From Micractinium sp. NFX-FRZ (lineage: Eukaryota; Chlorophyta; Trebouxiophyceae; Chlorellales; Chlorellaceae), in the NCBI GenBank assembly GCA_029339195.1, contig JAPTJF010000047.1, forward strand, positions 1-64,000: a DNA stretch of 64,000 nt, in the 5' to 3' direction. Below the pieces are notes generated by a model. It did no database searches, was not told the origin of the DNA, and saw nothing but the letters and a program-made list of their open reading frames with translations. Made by a program: the position numbers and the translations under genes. Shown here one piece after another: positions 31,817-43,544 of the stretch (the first letter of the stretch is position 1; the number at the start of each line of letters is the position of its first letter).

Positions 31817-33553
31817 TCACTGCGCTGGCGCGGCGTCCGGGGCGCCACCGTCCGCCATGTGCTGCCTGATCTCAGCTTTGATCTCCGCCAGCTTTGCCTC
31901 CATGGCCTGCACCCTCTGCTCCAAGTGCTCGCGCACCGCCTTGATGCCGCCGTACTGCCGCCTGGGGCCGTTGACCGCGTTCATCCGGAACCCCAGCCCC
32001 AGCAGCTTCCACCGCAGCTCGGCCTCCACCTCGCCCCACGCGACCGCGCGGTACGTGGCCTCGCCGTGCTGCGGGCTGCACAGCAGCTCTGTCGCCTTCT
32101 CCACGGCGCAGTGGTGGAGGTGTGTGAGGTGCGACCTGCGGCGGGATGCGGGAGGCCCGAGAGGGAGGCAAACCCATCTGAGCTTCAGGAGCGATGGATT
32201 GACAGTGTGTCAGGGGTGGGGTGAGGGACGCGTGGGCGGGGTTGGGAGCGGGGCGCGATGCAGACCGTGTGCGCAGCGCACGGCATTCTGCGGTGCCGCA
32301 GCGGGGGAGGTGCGGGCAGGGCGACGCGCAGCGGGCACAGCGGGTGCAGCGCTCGGCGTGGCGCAGTGCAGCTGCCTGGGCGCTGAAGCCAGAGCACCCC
32401 CTCCCAAACACCTGCCACCCCTGCCCACCTCCCGCCTCCCCACCCAGCGCTCTGCGTGTTGGCAGCCCACACTCACGAGCTGGATGCAGTCGGCATAGCG
32501 CTCCACAACCATGCGCTCCACCAGGCGCCGGTGCTCTGGGTCGTCAAACCGCCCCTCCACAAACACATCTGTCAGCGTCTGATGCAGCGGCCCCGCGCCC
32601 AGCTCGCCCGCCAGTCTGCAAAGAGACGCAGACGGGAGACGGGTGTTGCAGGCAAGTGAGGTGCGGCGCCGGGCAGCAGCGGGCATGCACGGCAGGTGCG
32701 GTGCGGTGCAGCCGCCGGCCCGGCCGTCAGAGGCGTCGACAGGCTCCCCCACATGCCCCCTCCGCTGCACAGCGGGCGTCAGCGCAGCAGCTGGCCGCCC
32801 CCACATGCCCCCTCCGCTGCACAGCGGGCGTCAGCGCAGCAGCGGGCGCCCCAACGGCGGCGCCTCACCGCAGCATCGTGTCCACGTCGGCTGGCTTGCG
32901 CAGGTAGCGGCGGAGGAAGGTGTGGGTGAGCAGGTGGGCGGCCAGCTGTGGGAAGTTGAAGTATTCCGCCACTTGCCAGATGCCCACCACATCCTTCTTC
33001 TGCAGCCGCTTCAGGTCCTCCTCATCTGCACCGGTGGGTTGGAGGGCACAGAGGGACCTGACTGAATATTCGCACAGGCCGGCGCCAGAAGGGGGCATCT
33101 GCGTGCGTTGCATAACGATGTCAACGCTGGCCGCTGGCGGGGCGGCGGCCGCCACCAGTCCCCGCCAGCTGCGTCTCCAGGGCAGCGACACTCCCCGCAG
33201 CAGCATACGGCACGCTTGAACGCACCCTCCTCGTTCAGGTCTGTGCGCTCCACGCCCGCAGCGCACTCATCGTCCCAGCGGTAGGCGATGTTCAGGTAGG
33301 TGTCATATGCAGCCTCCGTGGCTTGCGGAGCGAGGTGTCTGAAATCGAGCCTGGTAGGCAGGTATGGTTTCTCGAAGGGACCACCTTCAGCCGGCGCCAG
33401 CGCGGCGCGCTTGGCCTCACGCACGGTGTCCCGCATGCCTGCTAGCGTCCCGCTAGTCCGCTCAAGGACGCGCTTGTGCGCCTTCTTGCCGTGAGGGAAT
33501 TGACAGTCTGCGTAGGGGCCTGCCCCGCCTGCCATTATTCTTTTGTAAGCCAT
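31817..33553 (-). CDS. Unknown protein, possibly BTB/POZ-like, with C-terminal coiled coil
   Basis: Four exons: 33226-33553, 32869-33025, 32477-32615 and ~31817-32135. The first three are in phase and give MAYKRIMAGGAGPYADCQFP..., LPTRLDFRHLAPQATEAAYD, DEEDLKRLQKKDVVGIWQVA, EYFNFPQLAAHLLTHTFLRR and LTDVFVEGRFDDPEHRRLVE. The stretch around DVVGIWQVAEYFNFPQLAAHLL resembles the second half of a BTB domain (substrate adaptors of CUL3 ligases), but I see no clear N-terminal half, so this is a weak inference. The last exon has a strong frame (CAVEKATELL, AELRWKLLGLGFRMN) and a coiled coil (VREHLEQRVQAMEAKLAEIK). The phase between exons 3 and 4 does not match with the obvious sites, so a small exon or an alternative border is missing. 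The last-exon frame is otherwise open to TGA at 31817. Confidence 0.6.
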
Positions 33554-34907
33554 AGTGCGGCAGGATGGTTCAGGATGCTAGGCGACAACTCGAACAGCGA
33601 GACAGAACAACGGCAGCTCGCCTGGGAGCTCGTTTCCAGCAGCATGCAACCCCCAGCATGCAGAGCAGCGATGCGTTGCATTACGTGTGCATGGCCCGCA
33701 CGTGCGCAGCCCCTCCTGCTCCCTCTGCGTGTGCTTGTTGTTTGTGAAACCCTCAAAGTCACAAAGGCTTAGGACAGTGTTTGATCGAGTGGGGAAAGTA
33801 CACTAGTGAGCACCTGTCACTGCTGCTGCTCCTCAAACGGTGCGATTGCGCCGTGCTACCAGCCCCCGTCTCCGGCTTTCCCTGGCGCCAACCACTTGGT
33901 GCCAGCACCTGTTTGGTGCCAATGCCAAACGCACACCCACGCCAACTGGCGGCACTTGGCATTGGCACCAAGTGGCGCTAGTCCCAAAACATGGTGCCAA
34001 TGCCAGGGCCTGCCAGGCTGACGCCGCCACCCCACCCTCAGTGCCGCCAGCTCAGCTGCGCCTTGCTCTCGGCACAGCAGCCTGTGGAATGTACCTTCGG
34101 ATATGCTGCATGTGCTTGCACTGACAATTGCCAAAAGCAAGCTGGCAGGTAAGCCGTTTGGCTGCAAGCCAACCCGGCCCTGCCCCGACGCCTGCCAGCA
34201 GTGCTGGTGCGCACAGGGCTGCAGGGCGCATCAACCTCGCGATTCCTGCACGTATGTACCCGTTACGCGATGAATGTGGCGCCCATGAACGGCCTGCATG
34301 CGTGGCCTGGTCCGCCAGTGATGCGCGACAGGGGCGGGTAGGCGTGCAAAGGCGGAGCGCAGGGCACTCTGCATGTGCCTTGCTGGTTCCCCTGTGCCGC
34401 CCATGCACGTACCGGAGACCACTCTGGCGTGCCTGGCCTGCTTTTGAGGGGACGCCTAGGAGTGGCCTGGAGCAGCACTGCCACCGTTCGGGGGCGGCCG
34501 TTCCTTGTTCCAGGGAATCCGCTGCAGGGCTGCAGGTTGCCAGGGCCCTGCCGGCGCAGAGGCAACTTTAGCACTAATCCTCATGGGCTGTTTTGCATGC
34601 TATTTCATGAAGCAAACCGAGGTAGTTGGATATTGGAACACCAAACGTACTAAACTATCCCCCGCGTGCTGTGCATGCTGGTCTTCTGCATGTGGCGTCT
34701 CCTTGACCTAGTGCATCTTGCGGCCGCAACCGTCCCCCCCTCTCAGCGCCCGGCCCGAAACTTCCTTCTAACCCGCAGCGGAGCTCCTGCCCAGCTTAGC
34801 ACGTGAAGGTGGCAGTACCTCATAGTGCTACCGCCAGGGCCGCTGCGGGGACACGCAGAACCCTCCAGATCGTTCCCAGGCCCCCAGTCACACAACAGCG
34901 CAGCGCC
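33554..34907. promoter_or_regulatory. Long divergent intergenic region (BTB-like / amino acid permease)
   Basis: 1.35 kb between two head-to-head genes. It holds the inverted-repeat cluster at 33885-34010 and otherwise only short unconvincing ORFs. The longest, 34128-34571, is Ala/Arg/Cys-rich and looks like a chance GC-rich frame. Confidence 0.4.
33885..34010. repeat. TTGGTGCCAATGCC inverted/direct repeat cluster
   Basis: TTGGTGCCAATGCC at 33913-33926 is an exact inverted repeat of GGCATTGGCACCAA at 33958-33971, a 14-bp stem with a 31-nt loop. ACTTGGTGCC at 33894-33903 is complementary to the same right arm (33964-33973), and TGGTGCCAATGCC recurs directly at 33992-34004. The cluster could form alternative hairpins or present repeated binding sites; it could also be a degraded miniature transposon. 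Confidence 0.85.
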
Positions 34908-37900
34908 ATGGAGCCTTCGGAAGCGGGGGGCAAATCATACAAAGACGTCGAGGAGGCGGTGCCAACTTCGGGGGCGCCCATGCACAAGGCAATGGGGGGC
35001 TACAGGTGAGCGACAGTGTTGAGGGGGGGGACCCCCCCCACCCCACATAATCGTATCTAGGGCTGCCACCGGCAGCGCCCCGCCAGGTTCCCCCTCCTGC
35101 CGCTACGCCGCCTTGCGCGCGCCCCAACCCTGACCCCCACCTCACGCCTGCCTCGCAGTGTCGCTGACGGGCTGGGTGTGGATGCTGATGCGGAGGGCAT
35201 CCGGCGTTCAGGCAAGCGGCCCGCCAGCTTTTGCGCCTGCCAGCGGGCGCGAGCCCCACATGCACGCCCTACGTTCCCCACGTCACATTGCCACGACCCC
35301 CCTGGTCACTACCGCCCACCCCCTCTTGATTCCTTCGCAGGCGGCATCATGTCCACCTTCTTCCTCGTGATCACCGCTGTCATCGGTTCGGGGGTTCTCT
35401 CTCTGCCCTACTCTCTGGCGATGGTGAGCATGCCTGGCCTCCCGCCTTTTCCCCGGCACGCAGCTAGGGCAACACTCTGGAACGCCATTGTGGGCCTGCC
35501 AGCAGGCCTTCTGTGTTGCAGCCCCGCTGTTGGGCCAGACTCGAACCAATCGACACAGGGGAAGGGTTGTAGGGGGAGAAGCAGGAGGCGCATGCTCCTT
35601 GAAGGACCAGCCAGCACCAGAGCGGCGGCCCCTTGCGCTCTCGCTCCTGACTTCGAATGCACCTGGCCGCGCGCTCTTAGCATCCTCAGCGTCTGGGTAT
35701 TCCGCCCTTATCTTGAACCAATGATGATGCACCTTCAGCAACAGATGCACTGCAGCACACTTCTCTGCAACGCCACAGGTTCCGCTGCCTGTGCGCCGAA
35801 TGCGGCCACCCAGCGCCGCCCCCGCCGCCGTCCTCTCCCCCTCCCGCCGCCCCTCCCCCCCTGCAGCTGGGCTGGGTGGGCGGCATCGTCTGTATGCTGG
35901 TGTTTGCATGGATCACCCTTTACACCTCGCAGCTGCTCGCCGACGTGCACATCGTCAATGGGAAGCGCACACGCACATACATTGAGCAGGTGGGTGGCAG
36001 CGCTGGGGGTGCGCTGGGTTTCGTTTGCTCAGGGGCCAGCACCAGCCGCCAAGTGTGCAAAGAGCACGCCACATGCATTGAGCAGCTCATCAGGCAACAC
36101 GGTGGGGCGTGGCTGGGCGCCTGGACTGCGGGCCGAGTGTGCATGCGTGTCATGCAGTGCCATGCAGACAAGCATGCAGCGTACCAGCAGGCCACTGCCT
36201 GCCCCCGCGGCCTCCACGCCCGCTCATCCCGCCCACCCACCCGCCCGTCCCCCCTGCCTCCTCTGCCTCCGCCTCATGAACCCTGCTGGCTCCGTGGAAT
36301 TTTAATGATGATGATGCCTGTGTGGACTTGACATGTATTGTTGATGATGCCTGTGTGGACTTGACATGTAATGGTGACGATGCCTCTGTGGACTTGACAT
36401 GTACTGATGACGATGCCTCCCCACTCACCTTACCGCAGGTCACCCTCATCATGGGGCGCAAGCACGGCCTGATCATCACTTGGGTGCAGCAGGTGGGCGG
36501 GCAAGGCAGGCAATCTGCAAAGTGGGCAGGTCGGTGGCGAGTCCACCGGCGCAGCGCAGCGCCCGCTCCCCCAGGCACCTGCTGGAGCTGCACCCGTCGT
36601 GTCGCATGGGCCGCTTGCATTGCTGGCTGCCTACCACGTGTCTCCCGGCCGGCAGGGGGCAGCAGCTGCTCTCCCAGGTGTGATGGCACACGCACGTGGA
36701 TGTGCAGGAACAGAGGCAGGCTAGTGCTCAGCCTGGGCAGCGTGGGTGCCAAGGAGAGTCTGGTGCCTTCCTCTCCCTGCAGTCCAACCTGGTGCTCACC
36801 GCCCTTGCCTACTCCATCACTGCCACCTACGCCCTCACGTGTGTGGGGTGGGGGCTGTGTGTGGTGGGGCAGGCTGCCGCCCGCACGGCCGCCGCCCACC
36901 CGGGCTCCGCCCGAGTGAAGGGCGGCATGAGGGCGGGCACCTATGAGCCATGCTAAACCACGACAAGCGGCAGCCGACGTCCCCACCGGGGCCCGCGTTT
37001 GGCCCCCCGTGTGGCGGACAGACTTGGCATCATGCTGGGACCTGCTGTGGCCCTTCCAGATTTCGGTGCCTCCCAGCCTCCCGGCGCCGCCTTGTGCCCA
37101 CGCCTGCCCCTTCTCCTGCCCCCTCCCACCCCCCCACCTTTGCTGTATAGGAATGTTGCCACCAGCGTGTGCGAGGCTCAGGGCATTGATGTGGAGACAG
37201 GCGGCTCCTGCTTCAATGACTATTGGTGAGCTTGGGGGGCGCACGCTTGAGCGGCGGTACTAGGGGCGGGGAAGCGGGTGCCCGGAAGCAGGTCGCCCCT
37301 GTGTCTGTACTGAGATGGTATTGCATGAAAGGGGGATGCGGTGCTGAGGTGGGGGCAGGTGAAGGGTTGTGTGTGTGGAAGGAGGGGCCCCTGCCTCGAT
37401 GAGTAGTTGCCAGGCGGGGTGGGGTGGGGTGGTTGGGGGACGAGTGGCAGAGGGAGGCCAAGGGAGGGCCCCTGCGGCGCAGCGCAAGGAGACAGGGGAG
37501 GGTGTGTGGTGGTCGTGGCACAAGGCCAGGTGCCGCTTCTTTCTTCCGGGGCGGAGCACCGGATCGCAAGCCGCACAGCAACACTAGCACCGTAGTTGCT
37601 GTGCCCTGTTTGCCTGGCTCTTTGGCTCTATGCCACGCACTCATCCCCACCCTGCCCTGCCCCCCTGCCCCCCTGCTGCAGGAAGTGGGCCCTGATCCAC
37701 GGCGGCATGCAAATCTTCTTCTCCTACATCCCGGGTGAGTGCACACGGGGCCACCACTTGTGCCCTGCGCCTGCGCGATCACGCGTGCGTGTGCAAGTGT
37801 GCGACTGGCGGGCGGGCGCGCGGCGGGGGCGGGGGCCCCCAGCCTTTCGTTCTCTGCGCCCCAGCTGCAGCCGCACCGGCACTGCAGCAACTAGCAGTTG

Positions 37901-38600
37901 CCCGCCTCCGTGGCCTTGACCAAACAGCTGAGCCAACCAGCAGGCAGCCTACGTTGACACTTCGCCTGGCGCCCGACCAACCTGCCCCTCACCCCTCTCC
38001 TCCCCCCCTCCAGACATGCACTCCTCCATGTGGCCATGCGTCGCACCCACCACTTCAACATGCGCCTGAAGCCTGACCAACCTGCCCCTCTCCTCTCCCC
38101 TCCAGACATGGACTCCTCCATGTGGCCCTGTGTCGTGGGCGCCTGCATGTCCTTCACCTACGCATTCATCTCGCTGGGGCGCTCCATCAGCGAGGGTGAG
38201 GCGCCGCCGCAGGGGGGGCTGGCCAGCCTGCCGGCCCGCAGGGAGAGGGGTTGGTTGGTTGGTTGGTTGAGCACCCGCCGGCCTGCCCGCCCCGTGCCTG
38301 CCTGCCTGCCTGCCTGCCTGGGCATGCTGCCCCACTTACCATGCTCCTCGTCACTCCCTCACCCTCGTCCCTAGTCCCAGGCAGGCAGCACGCACGCTCT
38401 CACGTGCCCTCCCTCCCTCCTGCCCTCCTGCCCTTTGCCCCCCGAAAATGCCAGGCAGCGCCCCTGCTGACACGCCCCTTCCCCTCCCTCCTTGCCCCCC
38501 ACCCGACCTGCCAGGCAACACCCACGGCACCGTGCGTGGCATCCTGAACATCTCCACCCAGGACAAAACCTTTGGGGTGTTCAACTCTCTCGGAGGTGAG

Positions 38601-38655
<55 letters not shown>

Positions 38656-41600
38656 GCTGCCTGCCTGCCTGGCTCCCCAACAGGAGGGGGGGGCCTCAAG
38701 GGCCGGGGACGGTTGAGCATGCGGTGTGTGTGAGCACGGCCAGGCAACGGCAGCTACCAGCGGCCCCCACCTTACCCCACCACAACCCGACCCCCTCAGC
38801 CTGCATGTCAGCCCCGCACATAGTGCCGCCCCCCTGGCTGAAGCATGCCACTCTGACCACCCCTCCACCACCCTCCCGCCCGCCCCCTGCCCTGCAGCCA
38901 TCATGTTTGCATACAGGTGAGAGCCGCTGCCTGTGCCCGGCGTGTGGTGGGCGGGGCATGCAGAGCGTGCTGCCACTGCTGCGGCTGCTCCGGGCTCGCT
39001 CCGGCGCGTGCGTGCGGCTGGGATGCCCCCCATGTCGCTTGCTCTGCAAGCACGGGTTGCTGTGAAGGACCATGGTGACAGGCCGTGCGGTGTGCGCTGT
39101 CTGTCACCAACCAGCCTCTGCTAAGCCCCTGGCAAGCCCCTCCCACATCTGACATATGTGCTGACCAGCCAGCATGGCAGCCCCGCCCCACGTGTCACCC
39201 TCCTGCCCACACCGCACTGTATCCAACGCACTCCTCTCCCCACTCCACCCACCCTTGCCGTGCAACTGCAGTTTCTCCATGATTCTGCCTGAAATCCAGG
39301 TGGGTGGGTGGGTGCCTCGGCGCGTCCCCGCTCAGCCACAGCGTGCACAGCAGGGCGACCTGGAGCTGCTGCCATCCCTGCCACGCATACCTGCCCCCTG
39401 CTGTCGCCCCCCGCCAGCGCAACACACCTCCTGCCCATTCTGCACGCCCCACCATCGGCTGTACCCGTGTGGTACTGAGTACACACACCAACATGCGCTC
39501 CTCCCGCCCCTGCCCTTCCGTCTCCCCGCAGGACACCATCCGTGACGGCGTCAAGGGAGGCCCTATCAAGGCCATGCGCCTAACTGTGAACATCTCGGTC
39601 TACCTCATGACGTTCTTCTACCTGGCAGTAGCAATATCAGGATACATGGCCTACGGTGAGCGCTGCGCATGCTGTGCCACGTCGACCTCGCGGCAGGTCG
39701 CCCCACGGCCAGCGCCGCGCTGTGCTGTGCCGCGGTTGGCGAGCATCTGCGCTGTGCTGCGCTGTGCTGCGCTGTGCTGCACTGTTCTGCGCTGTGCTGT
39801 GCTGCGCTGTGCTGTGCTGCGCTGTGCTGCACTTACCGTTCTTGTGCGCCTCTGCTCGGCCGCCCCCGTCCCGCCCGCACTCCCCGGCATCAATCCTACC
39901 ACCCTGCTGCCCTGTGGCGGCCCATTCCACCTCCCTCACGCCCTTCACGTCCCGGCAACTCCGGCCTGAGCTGCCCTGGACCGCGCCCCACGCCCCCGCA
40001 GGCAACGACGTGTCTGGCAACATCCTGGACTCTTTCCAGACCCCCCGCTGGCTGGTGGACATGGCCAACATTGCCGTCATCATCCATCTCCTGCCCGCAT
40101 GTGAGGCGGCAGGCAGCCGGGACGCTCACGGGGCACAGGGCACACACCGTCTGGGCTGGGCGGAGTGGTTGTGGAGGGTGGCAGGTGCTGCAGGGTGGGC
40201 CCCTGCCAATGAGCACATGCCTGCCTGCTCAAGCCTCTCCCTGTTGCCCGTGCCCCTGTCCTGCCTTCCTTCCTGCTTTCCTTCCTTGCTCCCTTCCTTA
40301 ATTCCTGGTCAGTTGCACCAGCCAGGTGTGGGTTCGGTCTCATCCCCTCCCACTGCTTCCTCCCACTGCTTCCTGGGCTCACCTCACGCTGTCCGCCTCC
40401 CCTCAATGCCTGCAGACCAGGTGTGGTCCCAGCCCTTCTTCTACTTTCTGGAGTCCAACCAGGACAAGTGGTGGGGCAAGCGCGGCGTCCCCAAGGCCTT
40501 CAACGGCTGGTACTTCAGGTGACGCTTTGCTTGGCTAAAATGGTGGTGTGTTTCTTTTCGGTCTGATACCCAAGGCTTTCACCGGGTGGCACTTCAGGTG
40601 AGGCAGAGTGGGAAGGGGGAGGGGTCCCTGATCGCATGCTTGCACACTGTAGCATACACACGTAGGCGTGTGTGGGTGCGTGTGTGTTGTATGCACCCTG
40701 GCACTCCACCGGCAGGTCCTCCAGGCGTAGAATGTTCAGCACACTGTTTGACTGGATATAACTGCACTGGTTGATCGACTGATTGACATCTTCTATACTG
40801 GGGTGCCATGCCAGGAGAGGTGGAAGTGGCACTGCTTGGCAGCAACGGGCAGAGAGCAGGCTTGGCATGGCGTCACGCCGGCCCCTCATCAGCTGCGGCA
40901 GCACTGGCCACGCAGCCTCTGGCACTGAACTTCCCTTCCTTTCATGTGTGCTTCATCGCAGGGCCTGGTTCCGCCCCGGGTATGTCTGCTTCATCACCTT
41001 CCTAACCATCTGCCTGCCTTTCTTTAGGTGAGACCGGGGTGGGAGGCGTGGGGTTTGGTGGGGCTGCGTGAGAGACGATGGGTGGGGTTGGGCTCCGGTG
41101 AGGCGCCGAGGGGTGCGGCGGGCCAGCGGGCGCCCAGGCGCCGCAGCTTCCCCTCCTCTTCCCTCAGCTTGTTCAGGGGGTGCAGAGAAGCACAGAGAAT
41201 CGGGTTTTGTGAAGCGAGGTTGCCCTCCCGTACCAAATTGCACCCTCAAAATGTGTTGTCTGCAGCTACATCATTGGACTGGTCGGCGCGTTGGGCTTCT
41301 GGCCGGGTGAGAGCGCAGCCGCACCAGCCGCCGCCGCTGCCGCCGCTGCTGCTGCTGCCGCCGCTGCCGCTGCCGCCGCTGCTGCTGCTGCCACCGCTGC
41401 CGCTGCTCCCAGCCCTGCCCTGCCTTCTGTCTGTGCTGGCTTTGCTGGCTGCCACTGCCATGACACGTCAATAGGTAGAAAGCTCTGCCAACAAGGGGGA
41501 ATGCGGTGGGGTTGAGCGCTCCGCCCCCACGCCGCCCAAACGTCCATCATTCCTCGCGCACCGCACCCACCCCGCCTACTCACCCCACACCCACTCCGTG

Positions 41601-42088
41601 CACACGTGTGCAGCCTCCGTCTTTTATCCGATCGCCATGTGGATCAAAATGTACAACCCCTCCCCCCGCCACCGCTTCTGGCTCCACTCTCTCGACTGGT
41701 TCTGCGGCATTTGTGAGTGGCCCCGCCAGCGCCTGACCGAACGACAGCCCCTGCAGCCTGCGCATCCTCACTGCTAACACTGGCCCTGTGTGCTGACTTG
41801 CTGCGGCACGGAGTCAGTGGGGCAAGCGCCCGCCCACAGCCACCTGTGCTTGCTTGCTACGAATAGCTGGGGCACGCAGCGGCGGGCGCCATGCCGCGCT
41901 CTGCGCAGCTGAGCCGGCCAGCAATGCCGTGGGGCCCCCAACTGCCGCCCAACTGCACACGCCAAGCCTGTCATTGCAGTCAGCATCGCGTGGTTCCTCC
42001 CCGCTGTGCAGGCTCCCTGGTTGCCCTGGTGGGCGCCGTCCAGCAGATTGTGGTCAACGTGGACACCATCTGCTTCTTCTGCGAGTGA
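34908..42088 (+). CDS. Amino acid permease, AAAP/AAP family, 19 exons
   Basis: Exons: 34908-35005, 35159-35211, 35341-35423, 35867-35989, 36439-36492, 36783-36838, 37151-37225, 37682-37734, 38106-38195, 38515-38595, 38898-38916, 39272-39299, 39532-39655, 40002-40100, 40416-40518, 40962-41027, 41266-41306, 41614-41712 and 42012-42088. They sum to 1422 nt, 473 residues, with every phase matching. Landmarks of plant amino acid permeases: VITAVIGSGVLSLPYSLA (first span), LGWVGGIVCMLVFAWITLYT, MQIFFSYIPDMDSS, MSFTYAFISLGRSISEG, FAYSFSMILPEIQDTI, VIIHLLPAYQVWSQPFFYFL and SYIIGLVGALGFWP. About 10-11 membrane spans are predicted by eye. It is a proton-coupled amino acid importer, probably at the plasma membrane; the substrate is not readable. 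Exon 11 is a 19-nt micro-exon. Intron 2 has a GC donor (GCAAGC). ATG lies in a good context (GCCATGG). Confidence 0.92.
36310..36420 (+). repeat. 33-bp minisatellite in a permease intron
   Basis: Three full and one partial copies of a 33-bp unit beginning GATGATGCCTGTGTGGACTT, starting at 36310, 36343, 36376 and 36409. It lies just before the acceptor of the exon at 36439. Confidence 0.9.
37957..38050 (+). repeat. Duplicate of a 3' splice site and exon start in the permease
   Basis: CCTCCAGACATGCACTCCTC at about 38007 copies the acceptor and start of the exon at 38106 (CCTCCAGACATGGACTCCTC), 92 bp upstream. The shared stretch reaches back through GACCAACCTGCCCCTC. The copy reads HVAMRRTHH instead of continuing, so it is decaying. 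Confidence 0.9.
38601..38672 (+). repeat. (CTGC)n repeat next to a permease 5' splice site
   Basis: About 15 CTGC units with two GGCTGC interruptions start five bases after the donor GT at 38596. Confidence 0.95.
39751..39831 (+). repeat. GCTGTGCT low-complexity repeat in a permease intron
   Basis: An imperfect array of GCTGTGCTGC-type units inside the intron after the exon 39532-39655. Confidence 0.9.
40568..40602 (+). repeat. Duplicate of an exon end and 5' splice site in the permease
   Basis: CCCAAGGCTTTCACCGGGTG then GCACTTCAG|GTGAGG copies the end of exon 40416-40518 (CCCAAGGCCTTCAACGGCTG), 79 bp into the intron. It encodes PKAFTGWHFR versus PKAFNGWYFR and keeps a good donor. Confidence 0.9.
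41326..41408 (+). repeat. GCC/GCT trinucleotide repeat in a permease intron
   Basis: An uninterrupted GCC/GCT/GCC series between the exons at 41266 and 41614. It reads as poly-Ala on the plus strand and poly-Gln/Arg on the other, and accounts for several spurious ORFs. Confidence 0.9.
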
Positions 42089-43544
42089 TGCCCCCTCCTC
42101 TCCCCTGACCCTCGCAAGGGGGCAGGCGCCGGCCCCCCGTGACCCTCCAAAGCCCAGAATTCATGCGACCCCAAGGAAACTCAACACAGCCCCGAACCCC
42201 CCCATGCCCCCTTTCACCCGTCCCGGCACCGCCCACAAAGCACGTCACATGACACCGCCGCCCATTTGCGCGGCCCCACTGGTCACTCGCTCTGTTTCCC
42301 TTCATGAAACAGTTTCCCGCCGCGCCTAGCGTGGCCGCATGCAGTAGTTTTTCCCCCAATTTTTTCCACATTCTGTGGCTGCAGCTGTTTGCCCGCCCCC
42401 CCCCCCCCCCTCTGGCAGGTTTTCCCGCTCACTCTGCGCCTGCTGCCTTCCGCCCCGCTGCCCCTTTGGCAGGTTCCGGTCTCTTTCAACCCTCATGCAG
42501 CTCCCTGCCTGTTGTCTTCCCCACTCTCACCCCTATCGCAATAGCGCCATGCAGCGGCGTTTTTCCTCTGTCCCTTCTGGAGGGCATGCACTTCAGCGTG
42601 CCTCCATACGTACGTACATGTAACAACGCGCAGCCCTCACACCTGGGCGCCTCACCGTGAGCAGCACCACCTGCCCTCCTCTTTCAGGCCCCAACTGCCG
42701 CTGCAGCCAGCTGGCACCGCTGCCATGGTCTCAGCTGCGCTGTGTGTGCTGAGCTGCCCTGCCTTGAGCTTGCCCTGCTCTGCCCAGAGCCTGCCTTGTC
42801 CTGCCCTGCCCTGCCCTGCTCGCTGAGCAGTGGGCGCCGGCAGGGACACGAACAATGCCCCCCAAGTCGAGTCCAGTTCTTGCTGACAGAGGGGCCCAGC
42901 TACCAACGTCCATGAACCGCACCCTGCTGTCAGCCGGCGCTGCCCCGCAGCTGGGGTGACTGGTACTCATGAGACCTGTACCTGAGACCGGTGGCTGCGG
43001 CAAAGGCACGGCGAGTTGCACCCAGTCGATTTTGCATGTGGAGGTGAGCACTGGATGGGTGGCAGCACCAGAATGGGGGATGAGGCGGTTTTACTGCACC
43101 GCACTTCCAGCGTGTTGAGTAATGTGTAAAAGGGGGGGGTACATCAGCAAGCAAGCAAACAAGGAATCAAAATCGAGGCATTCATCCAATCTTAGCACGG
43201 TTCAATGTGTTCTCCAATTGGAAAGAGGGCCAGACAGATTGCGGGCCTGGTAAGATTCGTTCACTCACTACACCTTGGCCGAGGCCACGGACGAGCAGCA
43301 AGGCGCTATGTAACAAGACACAGAAAGCACAATAGGCGCTCACTAAGAAGAAACCAGGAGGCACAATAGGTGTTCACTAGGACGGCAGGGCGGGCGGGCA
43401 AGCGGCGCCTTGAGAGCTAAAGAGGGCTGAGCGAGCCAGTGCATCAGGCACGTAATGCGCGCCTGATGCTGCTGCCGGTGCAGGTGCAGGTGCTCCTGCG
43501 GCGGCGGCGGCGGCTGCTGCGGCTGCAACTGCTGCCGCTTTCAA
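42089..43544. other. Intergenic, convergent 3' UTRs
   Basis: About 1.45 kb between the permease stop and the stop of the first paralog on the other strand. It holds a plus-strand TGTAA at 42619-42623 (531 nt past the permease stop), a C-homopolymer at 42398-42410 and a repeated word TTTGGCAGGTTCCGGTC/TCTGGCAGGTTTTCCC. No gene seen. Confidence 0.55.

Noticed and set aside
34128..34571. 147-codon plus-strand ORF
   Set aside because: No motif, unusual composition and no splice signals; lies in a divergent intergenic region.
41290..41515. Poly-Ala/Gln ORFs on both strands
   Set aside because: They read a GCC/GCT trinucleotide repeat inside a permease intron whose borders are fixed by phase and homology.
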